Assembly (NCBI RefSeq): GCF_017357245.1 | Contig: NZ_CP071612.1 | Location: forward strand, 2,731,001-2,795,000 | Length of the DNA: 64,000 nt | From: Rhizobium bangladeshense | Lineage (GTDB): Bacteria > Pseudomonadota > Alphaproteobacteria > Rhizobiales > Rhizobiaceae | Direction of reading: 5' to 3' | In this document: positions 55,307-64,000 of the stretch, one piece after another | Layout of the letters: each line of letters starts with the position of its first letter | Numbering within the stretch: the first letter of the stretch is position 1 | Made by a program: the position numbers and the translations under genes | The notes under the pieces: generated by a model | Seen by the model: the letters and a program-made list of their open reading frames with translations, nothing else | Databases searched by the model: none | What the model was told of the DNA's origin: nothing

Positions 55307-55837
55307 ATGCCGATCTATGCCCTTGGCGGACTGACCCCGAAACTGCCGCCCGCCGGCCTCCATTGGATCGCGCCGGATGCGCATGTGATCGGAGATGTCG
55401 AGCTCCGCGAGAATGTCGGCATCTGGTTCGGATCGGTGCTGCGCGGCGATAATGAGAGGATCACCATCGGCGCCGGCACCAACATCCAGGAAGGCGTTAT
55501 GGCCCATACCGATATGGGTTTTCCGCTGACGACGGGCAAAGGCTGCACCATTGGCCACCACGCCATCCTCCACGGCTGCACCCTCGGCGACAACGTGCTG
55601 ATCGGCATGGGTGCAAGCATCCTGAACGGCGCCAAGATCGGCAACAACTGCCTCGTCGGCGCCAATGCACTGGTGACGGAGGGCAAGGAATTCCCGGACA
55701 ACTCCCTGATCGTCGGCGCGCCGGCCCGCGTGGTGCGGGTGCTGGATGAGAAGGCTGTCGAAGCCATGCGCCGTTCGGCGGAGAATTATGTGGCGAACTG
55801 GCAGCGGTTTGCGCGGGATCTCAGGGTGATTGGGTGA
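55307..55837 (+). CDS. Gamma carbonic anhydrase-like hexapeptide protein
   Basis: 176 residues of left-handed beta-helix with the hexapeptide pattern (VIGDVELRENVGIWFGSVLRGDN; IGHHAILHGCTLGDNVLIGMGAS). The metal histidines are seen in MAHTDMG and GHHAILHG. It is a CamH/YrdA-type protein; carbonic anhydrase activity is not certain from sequence alone. Cotranscribed with the FAH gene. Confidence 0.9.
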   Translation: MPIYALGGLTPKLPPAGLHWIAPDAHVIGDVELRENVGIWFGSVLRGDNERITIGAGTNIQEGVMAHTDMGFPLTTGKGCTIGHHAILHGCTLGDNVLIGMGASILNGAKIGNNCLVGANALVTEGKEFPDNSLIVGAPARVVRVLDEKAVEAMRRSAENYVANWQRFARDLRVIG

Positions 55838-55956
55838 TTGACGGCGCCTCTTCCAGGAAAAATATGCCTTTCGCTTGCGCTCAAGGCGTTCGTCGCTAAG
55901 GCACGAAGCGCAAGCTGGGGGCAAGTAACCGGACGCATTACGGCACACCCACGCCC

Positions 55957-56664
55957 TCACCAAATTCTCGGAATCCACCGCCAGCGCACCCGCGCCACAT
56001 ACTCCTCATATCCCGCAAGCCCCTTGCGCAACTCCGCCTCCTCTCCCAGCGTCCGGCCGAAAAGCACGGCAATGAGCAGCCCCACCGGGATCAGTGCGTA
56101 AAGCGAGCCGAGCGACAGCGCCATTCCGGAAGCAAGCACAATGGCGAACGCATAGCCCGGGTGGCGGATGACGGCGTAGGGCCCGCTGTCGATAACCTGG
56201 TGGTCGCGGTCGGTCTGGATGCGCACCGTTGGCTCGAAATGCCGGTTTACCGATTGCGCCCAGGTCAGGCCCAGATATCCCACGGACGTCAGGAGATAGC
56301 CGAGGAGAACGACCCAATCGGGCTGCGGCGCCCAATGGAAGCGCCCGTCGTCGAACGCACCGACCGGAAGAATGGCCGCAAAGAGAATGATCGTCAGCGT
56401 CGCGACGACGGCGTCCCAGCGCTTGGTTCCCTTCTGATATCGGCTGCGTGCCGCGAACAGCTCCGGATTCGTCCGCCAGATCCAGACGATCGCGATTGCA
56501 GTCAGTGCGAGGAAGAGACCGAGAAAGATCCAGCCGCGCGGCCAAGCGAGCGTGCCGGCAGGCCAGAACAGCACGACGACCATCACTGCGACGGTTATGG
56601 CGAGCGATCCAAGCGGCGGAGCTGCCGCAAAGGATCGACCGGGCCGGCTGCGTTCCTGTGTCAT
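55957..56664 (-). CDS. Isoprenylcysteine-methyltransferase-like membrane protein
   Basis: 235 residues with about six helices (ITVAVMVVVLFWPAGTLAWPRGWIFLGLFLALTAI). The C-terminal DSGPYAVIRHPGYAFAIVLASGMAL is the PEMT/ICMT-type SAM and membrane motif RHPxY. It methylates a lipid or protein in the inner membrane; the substrate is unknown. Confidence 0.85.
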   Translation of the reverse strand: MTQERSRPGRSFAAAPPLGSLAITVAVMVVVLFWPAGTLAWPRGWIFLGLFLALTAIAIVWIWRTNPELFAARSRYQKGTKRWDAVVATLTIILFAAILPVGAFDDGRFHWAPQPDWVVLLGYLLTSVGYLGLTWAQSVNRHFEPTVRIQTDRDHQVIDSGPYAVIRHPGYAFAIVLASGMALSLGSLYALIPVGLLIAVLFGRTLGEEAELRKGLAGYEEYVARVRWRWIPRIW

Positions 56665-56879
56665 GACCGTTTTCCTACTTCACCGGGCAAGCGCCCTCTG
56701 CCGAAAGCGGCCGCAAAAGTCTGACAGTCCTGCGTCTGATGTAGGAAGTGGGACGCGCGTAACAACCGTGCCAACGCGGCAAATGAATTCCGCCTCCCAA
56801 AGCAGATGTCATTGTTTTTCGCGGCTGTCTTACCGGAGACTGCGGCTGCTGCAGCATCGGATAATGTTGAAAGGCCGCT

Positions 56880-57281
56880 CTATTCGGCCGCTTCCAGAAA
56901 CTGGTTCTCTCCCGAAGAAGCGGCTAGCGCCCGAACCTTGGCTTCCGTCTTGGCGATCAACTGATAGAATTCGTCCTGCGCCTCGACATCCAGCTGAATG
57001 ACGGCATTGACGTCATCGGGCGTATCGCAAACGAAGGCGACCGCCGAAATGGGGCAAATGCCGCCGGGGTAGCGTTTACCGGTCCCTGTGTAGGCACGAC
57101 GGCCCCAGCGTTCGGAATAAACCGTTTCTTCCCGATCGAGATGCAGGATCGTGCCTTTACAGGCGGTCACGACGGCCGCCTTTCCGTATGCGAACCAATG
57201 ATAGTTCAGCTTACGGAGAATATATTTGCCAGTGATGTCTTCTCCAGCCAGTTCGGCAGGGTCTTCTATCATTCTGATCAT
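56880..57281 (-). CDS. Hypothetical protein
   Basis: About 133 residues. No signal peptide or helices in membrane. Contains ITGKYILRKLNYHWFAYGKAAVV and RYPGGICPISAVAFVCDTPDDVNAVI. The ATG at 57281 has gagga upstream; a longer frame runs to 57368. No family recognised. Confidence 0.5.
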   Translation of the reverse strand: MIRMIEDPAELAGEDITGKYILRKLNYHWFAYGKAAVVTACKGTILHLDREETVYSERWGRRAYTGTGKRYPGGICPISAVAFVCDTPDDVNAVIQLDVEAQDEFYQLIAKTEAKVRALAASSGENQFLEAAE

Positions 57282-57554
57282 GACGGCATCCTCAACGTCT
57301 GCGCAATATCCTTCAAGTCTGGTTGCGCAGCAAGTCGAAAAACGCTGCTTTTGGAGGGACTTAGTCACAAAGTGTTTCCGATTCTTACATCACGCACGCA
57401 ATGGACAGTCCGTCCGCCACACAATTCTTCGTCGAATTTGCCGCAGCCTGCACGTTCTTGCGACTTTGTTGAGGAAAACGAGCCGACCGCCGCCGGCAAC
57501 AAAACGACCATACGGCATTCGGCCGGCGCATTGCCGTGATGTGAGTGCGAGCGA

Positions 57555-57953
57555 TCAGCGCCCGCCCGCAAGCTGAGCTTCAATCGCCACCTTGTCCAGC
57601 ACCGACCACACTTCGCTGATTTTGCCGCCGCGGAATTCGTAGATCACGTTTTCACCGAACGACAGTCGCTTGCCGTTCACATCGAGGCCGAGGAATCTTC
57701 CCTTTGGTGTGCACTCAAAACCGAGCCGGCCCGCCACGTAAGGCGGGTCGCAGACAAGCAACAGAACATTGAAGTAAAGATCCGGAATCTCGTTGAAATC
57801 CCGCTCCAGCATGGCGGTGTAACCCGACAGCCCAAGCCGTCGCCCGTTATGGATTGCGTCGTCCGCGACGAACTGCCCGAGATTCAGCCAGTCCTGTCTG
57901 TTGAGGCAGGCGATGTAGCCGCGATAGAGGTCCGCAAGTTCGGTTTTCGTCAT
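57555..57953 (-). CDS. SnoaL/NTF2-like protein
   Basis: 132 residues. LADLYRGYIACLNRQDWLNLGQFVADDAIHNG and the later GENVIYEFRGGKISEVWSVLDKVAIEAQL have the shape of SnoaL-like polyketide cyclase/ester cyclase domains. The ATG at 57953 is chosen over 57989. Substrate unknown. Confidence 0.75.
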   Translation of the reverse strand: MTKTELADLYRGYIACLNRQDWLNLGQFVADDAIHNGRRLGLSGYTAMLERDFNEIPDLYFNVLLLVCDPPYVAGRLGFECTPKGRFLGLDVNGKRLSFGENVIYEFRGGKISEVWSVLDKVAIEAQLAGGR

Positions 57954-58040
57954 GGGCTTGTCCGGGCTTGGCAACAGCTCCGCAGTCAAGATAGCGCGGC
58001 AATCCGTGCCCGCCAGCGCACCACGCGGCCCTCATCTCAC

Positions 58041-58439
58041 TCACGCCGCACAAGCCTCACACAGACCGCGGATCTCGATGGTCGTTTTCTCCGGCTTGAA
58101 CTTCTGCCCGCGCACCCAGCCCATCAGCCGGTGGTCGACCTCATGGTCGTGGAACTCCATCACTTGGCCGCAGCTTTCGCAGATGGCGAAGGCGACGATG
58201 CCGTGGCTGTGGCAGTCGTCGTCGGGATGGGCGCAGGCGACGAAGGAATTGATGCTTTCCAGCCGGTGCACGACGCCATATTCAAGCAGCTTTTCAAGCG
58301 CCCTGTAGACCTGCAGCGGCGCTCGAAAACCGTGGTCGCGCAGCTTGTCGAGGATGGTATAGGCGCTGAGCGGCCCCTCGGCCTTTTCGAGCACCTCGAA
58401 GACCAGCGACTGGTTCTTGGTAAGCTGCGGTGTTGTCAT
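58041..58439 (-). CDS. zur: Zinc uptake regulator Zur (Fur family)
   Basis: 132 residues. The winged helix LTKNQSLVFEVLEKAEGPLSAYTILDKLRDHGF is followed by the zinc-site CESCGQVMEFHDHEVDHRL and the C-terminal CEAC. It represses zinc uptake genes when zinc is plentiful. It overlaps the znuB stop by four bases in the same operon, and Zur-box candidates are seen at 60217 and 61523. Confidence 0.92.
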   Translation of the reverse strand: MTTPQLTKNQSLVFEVLEKAEGPLSAYTILDKLRDHGFRAPLQVYRALEKLLEYGVVHRLESINSFVACAHPDDDCHSHGIVAFAICESCGQVMEFHDHEVDHRLMGWVRGQKFKPEKTTIEIRGLCEACAA

Positions 58440-59248
58440 GAGCTTTGTCCTTGCATGACCGCGCGGCGCCTGAGGGGAAGCAGGCTGAGAATGAAGAGGA
58501 TCAGCGCCGCGACCACGATCGACGGGCCTGACGGCGTGTCATAGGTGAGCGAGCCGAACAAGCCGCCGACGACTGCGGCCGCCCCGATCAGCGAGGCGAG
58601 CACCGCCATGATCTCCGGCGTCGATGAGAAGCGGCGCGCCGTCGCAGCCGGGATGATCAGCAGCGAAGTGATCAGCATGATGCCGACGATCTTCATCGCG
58701 ATGGCGATAACGACAGCCATCAAGAGCATGAAGAAGAGCCGCGCCCGCTCGGGCTTCAGCCCTTCCGCCTCGGCAAGCTCGGCGTTGACGGTCGAAGCCA
58801 GCAGCGGCCGCCAGAGCCAGGCGATCGCGACGAGCACGAAAACCCCGCCGCCCCATATCAGCGCGATATCGGTCGAGGAGACGGCGAGGATATCGCCGAA
58901 CAGAAAGGCGACGAGATCGACCCGCACCCAACTCATGAAGGCGACCATGACGAGACCGATCGCCAGCGTCGCGTGCGAGAGGATGCCGAGCAGCGCATCC
59001 GCCGACAGCGCCTGGCGCTTCTGCAGGAAGAGCAGCAGCACCGACACGAGGGCGGCGACGGCAAAGACGGCCAGCGTCAGGTTGAGTTCGAAGAGCAGGG
59101 ACAGCGCCACGCCGAGCAGCGCCGAATGGGCAATCGTATCGCCGAAATAGGCCATGCGCCGCCAGATGATGAAGCAGCCGAGCGGCCCGGTCGTCAAAGC
59201 CAGCCCGACGCCGGCAAGGATGGCGCGCACGAAGAAATCGTCAAGCAT
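58436..59248 (-). CDS. znuB: Zinc ABC transporter permease ZnuB
   Basis: 270 residues, about eight helices. GCFIIWRRMAYFGDTIAHSALLGVALSLL is typical of the ABC-3 family for zinc and manganese. The ATG at 59248 overlaps the znuC end by eight bases, so znuC, znuB and zur are coupled. It moves Zn2+ through the inner membrane. Confidence 0.92.
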   Translation of the reverse strand: MLDDFFVRAILAGVGLALTTGPLGCFIIWRRMAYFGDTIAHSALLGVALSLLFELNLTLAVFAVAALVSVLLLFLQKRQALSADALLGILSHATLAIGLVMVAFMSWVRVDLVAFLFGDILAVSSTDIALIWGGGVFVLVAIAWLWRPLLASTVNAELAEAEGLKPERARLFFMLLMAVVIAIAMKIVGIMLITSLLIIPAATARRFSSTPEIMAVLASLIGAAAVVGGLFGSLTYDTPSGPSIVVAALILFILSLLPLRRRAVMQGQSS

Positions 59249-60179
59249 GGCGGCCCTCCCCGCTACGGGAATGAGCGTGTTCATGTGCGTGATCGTGTCC
59301 GTGATGGCCGTCATGAGTGTGCTCATGTCCATGTCCGTGCCCGTGCCCGTGCCCATGATCATGGTCATGGGCGTGATGCCCGTCTTCCGGATGGCAATGA
59401 TCGGTGACGGACCCGTCCGCATGCAGCACGCGCCCATCCGGCAGGTGCGTATGATCGTGGTGATGACTGTAGACGGCGAGCGTCTGGGCTGCTCGGCTGC
59501 CGAACAGGCGCACATATTCCGGGCTGCGGCTGACAGCCTCGGGCGTGCCGCGGCAGCAGACATGGCCGTTGAGGCAGATCACCGTGTCGGTCTCGGCCAT
59601 GACGACGTGAAGATCGTGCGAGATGAGCAGGATGCCGCAGCCGCTGGCGTTGCGGATCGATTTGATCAGGTCGTAAAGCGCGATCTCGCCGGAGAAATCT
59701 ACCCCCTGCACCGGCTCGTCGAGCACCAGCAGGTCGGGTTTGCGCGCAATCGCCCGGGCCATCAGCGCCCGCTGGAACTCGCCTCCGGAGAGGTGCTGCA
59801 CTTCGGCGCCGATCATATGGGCGATGCCGGCGGCTTCGAGCGCTGCCTGCATGTCGCGCTCCGGCAGCGGGCCGGTCAGGGTCATCAGCCGGCGCACCGA
59901 GAGCGGCAGCGTCCAATCGATCGCAAGCTTCTGCGGGACATAGCCGACCTTGAGGCCGGCCTTGCGCTCCACCCTACCCTCATCGGGCCTCAATACGCCG
60001 ATTGCCGTCTTCGCACTCGTCGATTTTCCTGAGCCGTTCGGCCCGATCAGCGTAACGATCTCGCCGCGCGAGACGGAAAAATCGACGCCGCGCACCAGCC
60101 AGCGGCCGTCGCGCAGGACGCCGACATTCTCAAGCGAAACCAGCCGTTCGCCCTTCGTATTTGCGGGAGAGAGCATCAA
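59241..60179 (-). CDS. znuC: Zinc ABC transporter ATPase ZnuC with His-rich tail
   Basis: 312 residues. Walker A GPNGSGKST, signature LSGGEFQRA, Walker B LLVLDEPVQGVDF and the switch His in ISHDLHV are intact. The last 70 residues are an unusual His/Asp-rich tail (HHHDHTHLPDG, DHDHGHGHGHGHGHEHTHDG), which could buffer zinc. The gene starts next to the Zur box shared with znuA. Confidence 0.93.
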   Translation of the reverse strand: MMLSPANTKGERLVSLENVGVLRDGRWLVRGVDFSVSRGEIVTLIGPNGSGKSTSAKTAIGVLRPDEGRVERKAGLKVGYVPQKLAIDWTLPLSVRRLMTLTGPLPERDMQAALEAAGIAHMIGAEVQHLSGGEFQRALMARAIARKPDLLVLDEPVQGVDFSGEIALYDLIKSIRNASGCGILLISHDLHVVMAETDTVICLNGHVCCRGTPEAVSRSPEYVRLFGSRAAQTLAVYSHHHDHTHLPDGRVLHADGSVTDHCHPEDGHHAHDHDHGHGHGHGHGHEHTHDGHHGHDHAHEHAHSRSGEGRHA

Positions 60180-60216
60180 ATTTTCCGAAAGTCCTGTTGC
60201 GTCATGCTATCGCACA

Positions 60217-60252
60217 CGTTATAGCATAACGCAATTGATGTAATAACATAAC
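60217..60252. promoter_or_regulatory. Zur-box candidates between znuC and znuA
   Basis: cgttatagcataacg (60217-60231) is a 15-base sequence of the GTTAT-AGC-ATAAC palindrome type, followed by tgtaataacataac (60239-60252). Both match the alphaproteobacterial Zur consensus of TGTAATATNATAACA type. They lie in the divergent promoter of znuCB-zur and znuA. Confidence 0.75.
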
Positions 60253-60274
60253 AACTGCAATTCAAGCGGAGCAT

Positions 60275-61381
60275 ATGATGAAACGCGCCTTGAGGCCTGA
60301 CCTGAACAACCTGGCCCTCAAAATGCCGGCTGCCCTCGCCATCGCGGCCCTTACCATCCCCAGCCTCCTTTTTGCCGGCACGATGCGGGCGGCAGATGCG
60401 CCTGTCGTCGTCACCTCGATCAAGCCGATCCATTCACTGGTTTCAGCAATCATGCAGGGCGTCGGCGAGCCGGAGTTGATCGTCGATGGCGGCGCCTCCC
60501 CGCACACCTACAGCATGAAGCCCTCGAATGCGCAGGCCCTGCAGGAGGCCAAGGTCGTCTTCTGGGTCGGGCCGAACCTGGAGGCTTTCCTGGAAAAGCC
60601 GCTCGAGGCGTTGGGCTCGAACGCCAGCGTCATCGAGCTCGACAATGCGCCTGGCCTGACCAAGCTGCCCTTCCGCGAAGGCGGCGCCTTCGAGCCGCAC
60701 GATGACGCCGAACATGATAGCGCCTCTCCGGAGCATGAGCATGCCTCCGGAGATGAGCATGGTCACGACCATGCCGCTGAGCCCGGCCATGCCGCTGAGC
60801 CCGGCCGTGATAGCGGCCATGCGCATCATGATGACGATGAAGAGCACCAGCACGGCCATGGCGCCTTCGACACGCATCTCTGGCTCGACCCGATGAATGC
60901 GAAGGCGATGGCTGCCGTGATCACCACGACTCTGGTCGCCGCCGACCCTGCCAACGCGCTGACCTATCAAGCCAATGCCAAGGTGCTTGATGACAGGCTG
61001 ACGGCGCTGGACAAGGAGATTGCCGCCACCGTCGCCCCCGTCAAGGACAAGCCCTTCGTCGTCTTCCACGACGCTTACCAGTACTTCGAACACCGCTACG
61101 GGATCCGTGTCGCGGGCTCGATCACCGTCAGCCCGGAAACCATTCCCGGCGCCGAGCGTGTCTCGGAAATCCACCGCAAGGTCGGCGAACTCGGCGCAAC
61201 CTGCGTCTTTGCCGAACCGCAATTCGAACCGCGCCTCGTCAAGGTGGTCATCGAGGGTACGAGCGCCAGGTCCGGCGTTCTGGACCCGGAAGCGGCGACG
61301 CTCAAAGCCGGTCCCGATCTCTATTTCACCCTCATGCGCGGCATCGCCGACAGCATGAAGGCCTGCCTCTCCGGCGCTTGA
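60275..61381 (+). CDS. znuA: Zinc-binding protein ZnuA
   Basis: 368 residues. A signal peptide precedes the TroA/ZnuA-type domain, with metal His in GASPHTYSMKPS, HLWLDPMNAK and FHDAYQYFEHRYG. A His-rich loop of about 50 residues (EHDSASPEHEHASGDEHGHDHA ... HHDDDEEHQHGHG) is inserted, as in many ZnuA proteins, and holds a tandem AAEPGH repeat. It catches zinc in the periplasm for ZnuBC. Confidence 0.93.
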   Translation: MMKRALRPDLNNLALKMPAALAIAALTIPSLLFAGTMRAADAPVVVTSIKPIHSLVSAIMQGVGEPELIVDGGASPHTYSMKPSNAQALQEAKVVFWVGPNLEAFLEKPLEALGSNASVIELDNAPGLTKLPFREGGAFEPHDDAEHDSASPEHEHASGDEHGHDHAAEPGHAAEPGRDSGHAHHDDDEEHQHGHGAFDTHLWLDPMNAKAMAAVITTTLVAADPANALTYQANAKVLDDRLTALDKEIAATVAPVKDKPFVVFHDAYQYFEHRYGIRVAGSITVSPETIPGAERVSEIHRKVGELGATCVFAEPQFEPRLVKVVIEGTSARSGVLDPEAATLKAGPDLYFTLMRGIADSMKACLSGA

Positions 61382-61472
61382 TCACCGAAGTGCACTAGAT
61401 TTCGGAAAATCACGCACCACCGCAGATGTTCGGAGCGCCTTCATCCCGGCAGACGGCGCTCCGGGGAGAGCT

Positions 61473-61511
61473 AAGGCGGAAAGAGGTTGATGACCCCGTT
61501 CCGCCTTTTTC
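61473..61511 (+). terminator. Rho-independent terminator after znuA
   Basis: aaggcggaa (61473-61481) pairs with ttccgcctt (61499-61507), a 9-base perfect stem, followed by ttt. Confidence 0.65.
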
Positions 61512-61522
61512 GGCACTATGCA

Positions 61523-61540
61523 TGTAATGATATAACATAA
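61523..61540. promoter_or_regulatory. Zur-box candidate before CobW-type gene
   Basis: tgtaatgatataacataa is close to the Zur consensus and to the sites at 60217-60252. It sits 18 bases before the CobW-type gene, after a terminator, so that gene has its own Zur-controlled promoter. Confidence 0.65.
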
Positions 61541-61557
61541 ACAACAACGAGGCTTCC

Positions 61558-62763
61558 ATGGACAAGAGACTTCCAGTCACCGTGCTCTCCGGCTTTCTGG
61601 GCGCTGGCAAGACGACCCTTCTCAATCATGTGCTTGCCAATCGCGAAGGCCTGCGCGTTGCCGTCATCGTCAACGACATGAGCGAGGTGAACATCGACGC
61701 CGCACTGGTGCGCGATGGCGGCGCCAATCTCTCGCGCACCGAGGAGCAACTGGTCGAGATGACCAATGGCTGCATCTGCTGCACGCTGCGCGACGACCTA
61801 TTGAAGGAGGTGCGGGACCTCGCCTCTCAGGGCCGCTTCGATTACCTGCTGATCGAATCCACAGGCATCGCCGAGCCCCTGCCCGTCGCCACCACTTTCG
61901 AATTCCGCGACGAGAACGGCCGGAGCCTTTCCGATGTTGCGAGGCTGGACACGATGGTGACCGTTGTGGACGCCGCTAATCTGCTCGCCGACTACGCCTC
62001 GGCTGATTTTCTCGCCAACCGCGGCGAAACGGCGGGCGACGAAGATAATAGGACCATCGTCGACCTGCTGGTCGAACAGATCGAATTCGCCGACGTCGTT
62101 GTGCTTAACAAGATCGGCACGGCAAGCGAGGAGGCCCGCGACGCCGCGCGCAAGATCATCATCGGCCTCAATCCGGATGCGAAGCTGATCGAGGTCGATT
62201 TCGGCCAGGTGCCGCTCGCCCAGGTGCTCGGCACCGGCCGCTTCGATATCGTGAGGGCAGAGACCCATCCGCTCTGGTACAAGGAGCTGCACGGCTTCCG
62301 CAAGCACGTGCCGGAGACCGAGGAATATGGTATCCGCTCCTTCGTCTACCGCGAGAAACGGCCCTTCCATCCGGCAAAATTGCAAGCCTTTCTCGATCGG
62401 ACATGGCCGGGTGTAGTGCGCGCCAAAGGCTTCTTCTGGCTCGCGACCCGCCCGCATCATGTCGGCGAGATCAGCCAGGCGGGCGCTCTCGTGCGCACCG
62501 GCAAGATGGGCCTGTGGTGGGCGGCCGTCCCACGCGAACAGTGGCCGCAGGAGCCGGGCTTCCTCGGCGCCATCGGCCCCTATCTCGATCCGGTCTGGGG
62601 CGACCGCCGCCAGGAAATCGTCTTCATCGGCGCCGATCCGATGGACGAGGCCTGGATCAGGGGGGAGCTCGATGCCTGTTTGGTGGAAAGCCAGGCCTTC
62701 ACACCCGAACGCTGGCGCAACCTGCCCGATCCCTTCGCCAGCTGGAGCAGGCAGGCGGCATGA
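61558..62763 (+). CDS. CobW/COG0523 GTPase (zinc metallochaperone type)
   Basis: 401 residues. The Walker A is [14 protein letters not shown], the metal-binding CxCC motif is [11 protein letters not shown], and the base-recognition NKIG follows. The C-terminal CobW_C domain is complete. Members near Zur boxes (ZigA/ZagA/YciC) deliver zinc during zinc limitation. The Zur site upstream supports that here. Confidence 0.92.
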   Translation: MDKRLPVTVLSGFLGAGKTTLLNHVLANREGLRVAVIVNDMSEVNIDAALVRDGGANLSRTEEQLVEMTNGCICCTLRDDLLKEVRDLASQGRFDYLLIESTGIAEPLPVATTFEFRDENGRSLSDVARLDTMVTVVDAANLLADYASADFLANRGETAGDEDNRTIVDLLVEQIEFADVVVLNKIGTASEEARDAARKIIIGLNPDAKLIEVDFGQVPLAQVLGTGRFDIVRAETHPLWYKELHGFRKHVPETEEYGIRSFVYREKRPFHPAKLQAFLDRTWPGVVRAKGFFWLATRPHHVGEISQAGALVRTGKMGLWWAAVPREQWPQEPGFLGAIGPYLDPVWGDRRQEIVFIGADPMDEAWIRGELDACLVESQAFTPERWRNLPDPFASWSRQAA

Positions 62764-63453
62764 GGGCGACGGCAATCAAAAACCTATCGCTGCGTCTGCA
62801 CGGAATGCGATCCGTTGCTACCGATCGATGCGCTGCATCCGTTGACGCATAAGGCAGAGGATGAGACGCCAGGCAAAGCCAGAGGCATTCTCAACGTCAT
62901 CGGAGAGCGGATCATGCCGTTGCTTCGGCGGGAATAACACGAGAAATGCTTTCGGTGGAACGAAGCGGGCGGAGGATGGAGATCACCGGCAAACGGCACA
63001 TCCCGTACAAGTGGTTGATTCAGCCGAACCGCCGCCGCCCACCCTCATCCCTGTGCTCGTCACAGGGATCCAGAGCTGGATTCCTGTGCACGCATAGGAA
63101 AGAGGAGTCTGGAGAGACGTCGCCAAACCTTTCTCGAAAGCGAAAGGGCGACCGGAAGCCGCCCCTCCTCCAATCACCATCAAAGCCCGGCAATAATGCT
63201 GGAAATGACGCCGCTGAGTAATGAAATCCGTAGCGTGCGCCGGAAGGTTTATACTTCAGATTAACCTATACGCATCCAGGCCGAAGTTCCTGAGATTCCG
63301 CTCGCGGGCCGCGTTCGGCATCGTACGCGCGGCATTTGATTGGAGAGCGGATTCGATTTTCAAGGAATTTTAGCGCAGATTTCAGGATAGGAAGCGTCTG
63401 CAAACGCTACTCGCAGGCTCGTTCGAGGCAACCATGGCACAATGGAGGAAACC
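62764..63453. other. Long gap with dispersed repeat
   Basis: 690 bases without a recognised gene. It contains a second copy of the CACAGG-family repeat at about 63042-63090 (ccctcatccctgtgctcgtcacagg, then ggattcctgtg), like the one at 18950. Several small open frames exist but none has a clear ribosome site or known family. Confidence 0.5.
63042..63090. repeat. Palindromic intergenic repeat (CACAGG family), second copy
   Basis: ctcatccctgtgctcgtcacagggat shares over twenty bases with 18957-18982 with one or two differences. The copy continues with ccagagctggattcctgtgc, another half-palindrome. Confidence 0.6.
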
Positions 63454-63837
63454 ATGTCCGGCATCAGCATGCGCTACATCGTCGACGACGTTGACGCAGC
63501 CGTGGATTTTTAAAGGCAGCATCTCGGCTTCGCCCTCGCGTTTCGCCCTGCGCCCACCTTCGCCATCTTGACCAGGGACGGCTTTCGTCTGCTCGTCAGT
63601 GGCATGACGGGACCAGGCGGAGCGCCCCAGGCTATGCCAGATGGACGAAAGCCGGAGCCTGGCGGATGGAATCGGATGCAAATCGAAGTCGAGGACCTTG
63701 AGGCGGAGGTCGGCAGGTTGCGCCAGGCGGGCGCACGATTTCGCAATGAGATCGTACAGGGAATGGGCGGGAAGCAGATCCTGCTCGAAGATCCGGCCGG
63801 AAACCCGATAGAGCTCTTCGAAGCGCCAAAGAAATAA
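63454..63837 (+). pseudogene. VOC-family protein with an early nonsense codon
   Basis: gagga lies before ATG 63454 and the frame reads MSGISMRYIVDDVDAAVDF then TAA (63511-63513) and then RQHLGFALAFRPAPTFAILTRDGF ... GGKQILLEDPAGNPIELFEAPKK in the same frame. The stop replaces the Tyr expected at this point in the family (TAC to TAA). No frameshift. A later TTG or GTG could restart translation but would lose the first strand. Confidence 0.75.
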
Positions 63838-64000
63838 ACGAGGTGAGCTTACCTTCTCGACAGCGTTGTTCCACCAGGATTCCAATGACGATCGCCCGAT
63901 ATGGACGTTGCTCCTGTCAACAATGGCGGCTGCGCCTTGCCAGCATTGTGCGAGCGTGTAGTTTCGGACTCGCGTCAATTCAGAGGTAGGCACAACATGT
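63838..64000. other. Unassigned end of window
   Basis: 163 bases after the VOC gene. An open minus-strand frame starts near 63993 but runs antisense through the VOC gene, so it is not supported. Confidence 0.35.

Noticed and set aside
54584..55978. 464-codon minus-strand frame under the FAH and carbonic anhydrase genes
   Set aside because: Antisense to two clear enzymes.
63382..63993. 203-codon minus-strand frame at the right end
   Set aside because: Mostly antisense to the broken VOC gene; no family recognised.
1..64000. CRISPR arrays, rRNA genes and complete tRNA genes
   Set aside because: None seen by eye; no regularly spaced direct repeats of CRISPR length.

Overview
The window looks like chromosome or large-plasmid DNA from a fast-growing Rhizobium (R. 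leguminosarum / R. etli type). It is GC-rich and carries many sugar ABC, ROK, DMT and one-component regulator genes, a DUF1194 protein, a GCG_CRPN protein, an FMN-riboswitch-controlled ribH of the RibH2 type, a Zur/Znu cluster, and several small palindromic intergenic repeats typical of this group. The assignment rests on gene content and remembered family features, not on a search.

Layout. (1) 1-5933: a four-gene, translationally coupled defence-type operon: HsdM methylase, HsdS specificity subunit, an AAA/ABC-type ATPase and an HNH nuclease, with no HsdR in the window. A short tRNA-Gln-like 3' end sits at the very left edge and may mark a genomic-island boundary. (2) 6022-13988: a beta-galactoside uptake and hydrolysis operon on the minus strand (binding protein, two permeases, MalK-type ATPase, GH42 beta-galactosidase), divergent from a ROK repressor across a likely operator. 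(3) 14084-31478: mixed housekeeping and accessory genes, including a MocR regulator next to a DMT exporter, a CHASE4-like sensor kinase with a receiver protein, a phosphotriesterase-like hydrolase, a DUF899 cluster, an SDR, a luciferase-like monooxygenase, a LysR regulator, and an ArsR-like regulator with an MFS exporter. (4) 31630-36138: a methyltransferase and a siderophore-type iron ABC operon in which several genes carry single-base frameshifts or lost stops. (5) 36242-48239: a class III cyclase, small exported proteins, an FMN riboswitch with ribH, a DUF1194 protein, a Pycsar-effector-like (PycTM) membrane protein, and a FecR-TPR-outer-membrane-barrel gene coupled to a CHASE2 nucleotide cyclase. 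(6) 48427-57953: a TetR/DUF308 pair, an epimerase, a sulfite-oxidase-type molybdoenzyme, an EamA transporter, a nucleotidyltransferase with an attenuator-like leader, a FAH hydrolase with a gamma carbonic anhydrase, and small enzymes. (7) 58041-62763: a complete zinc-homeostasis locus (zur-znuB-znuC, znuA, CobW-type GTPase) with palindromic Zur-box candidates. (8) 62764-64000: a repeat-rich gap and a VOC gene broken by a nonsense codon.

The most interesting systems are the HsdM/HsdS/ATPase/HNH locus, which resembles a type I methylase coupled to a Septu-like ATPase-HNH effector in place of HsdR, and the PycTM-like protein divergent from a FecR-barrel/CHASE2-cyclase operon, a possible cyclic-nucleotide signalling module. 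The cluster of frameshifts in the iron-uptake locus also deserves checking, because it is either real decay or an assembly artefact.
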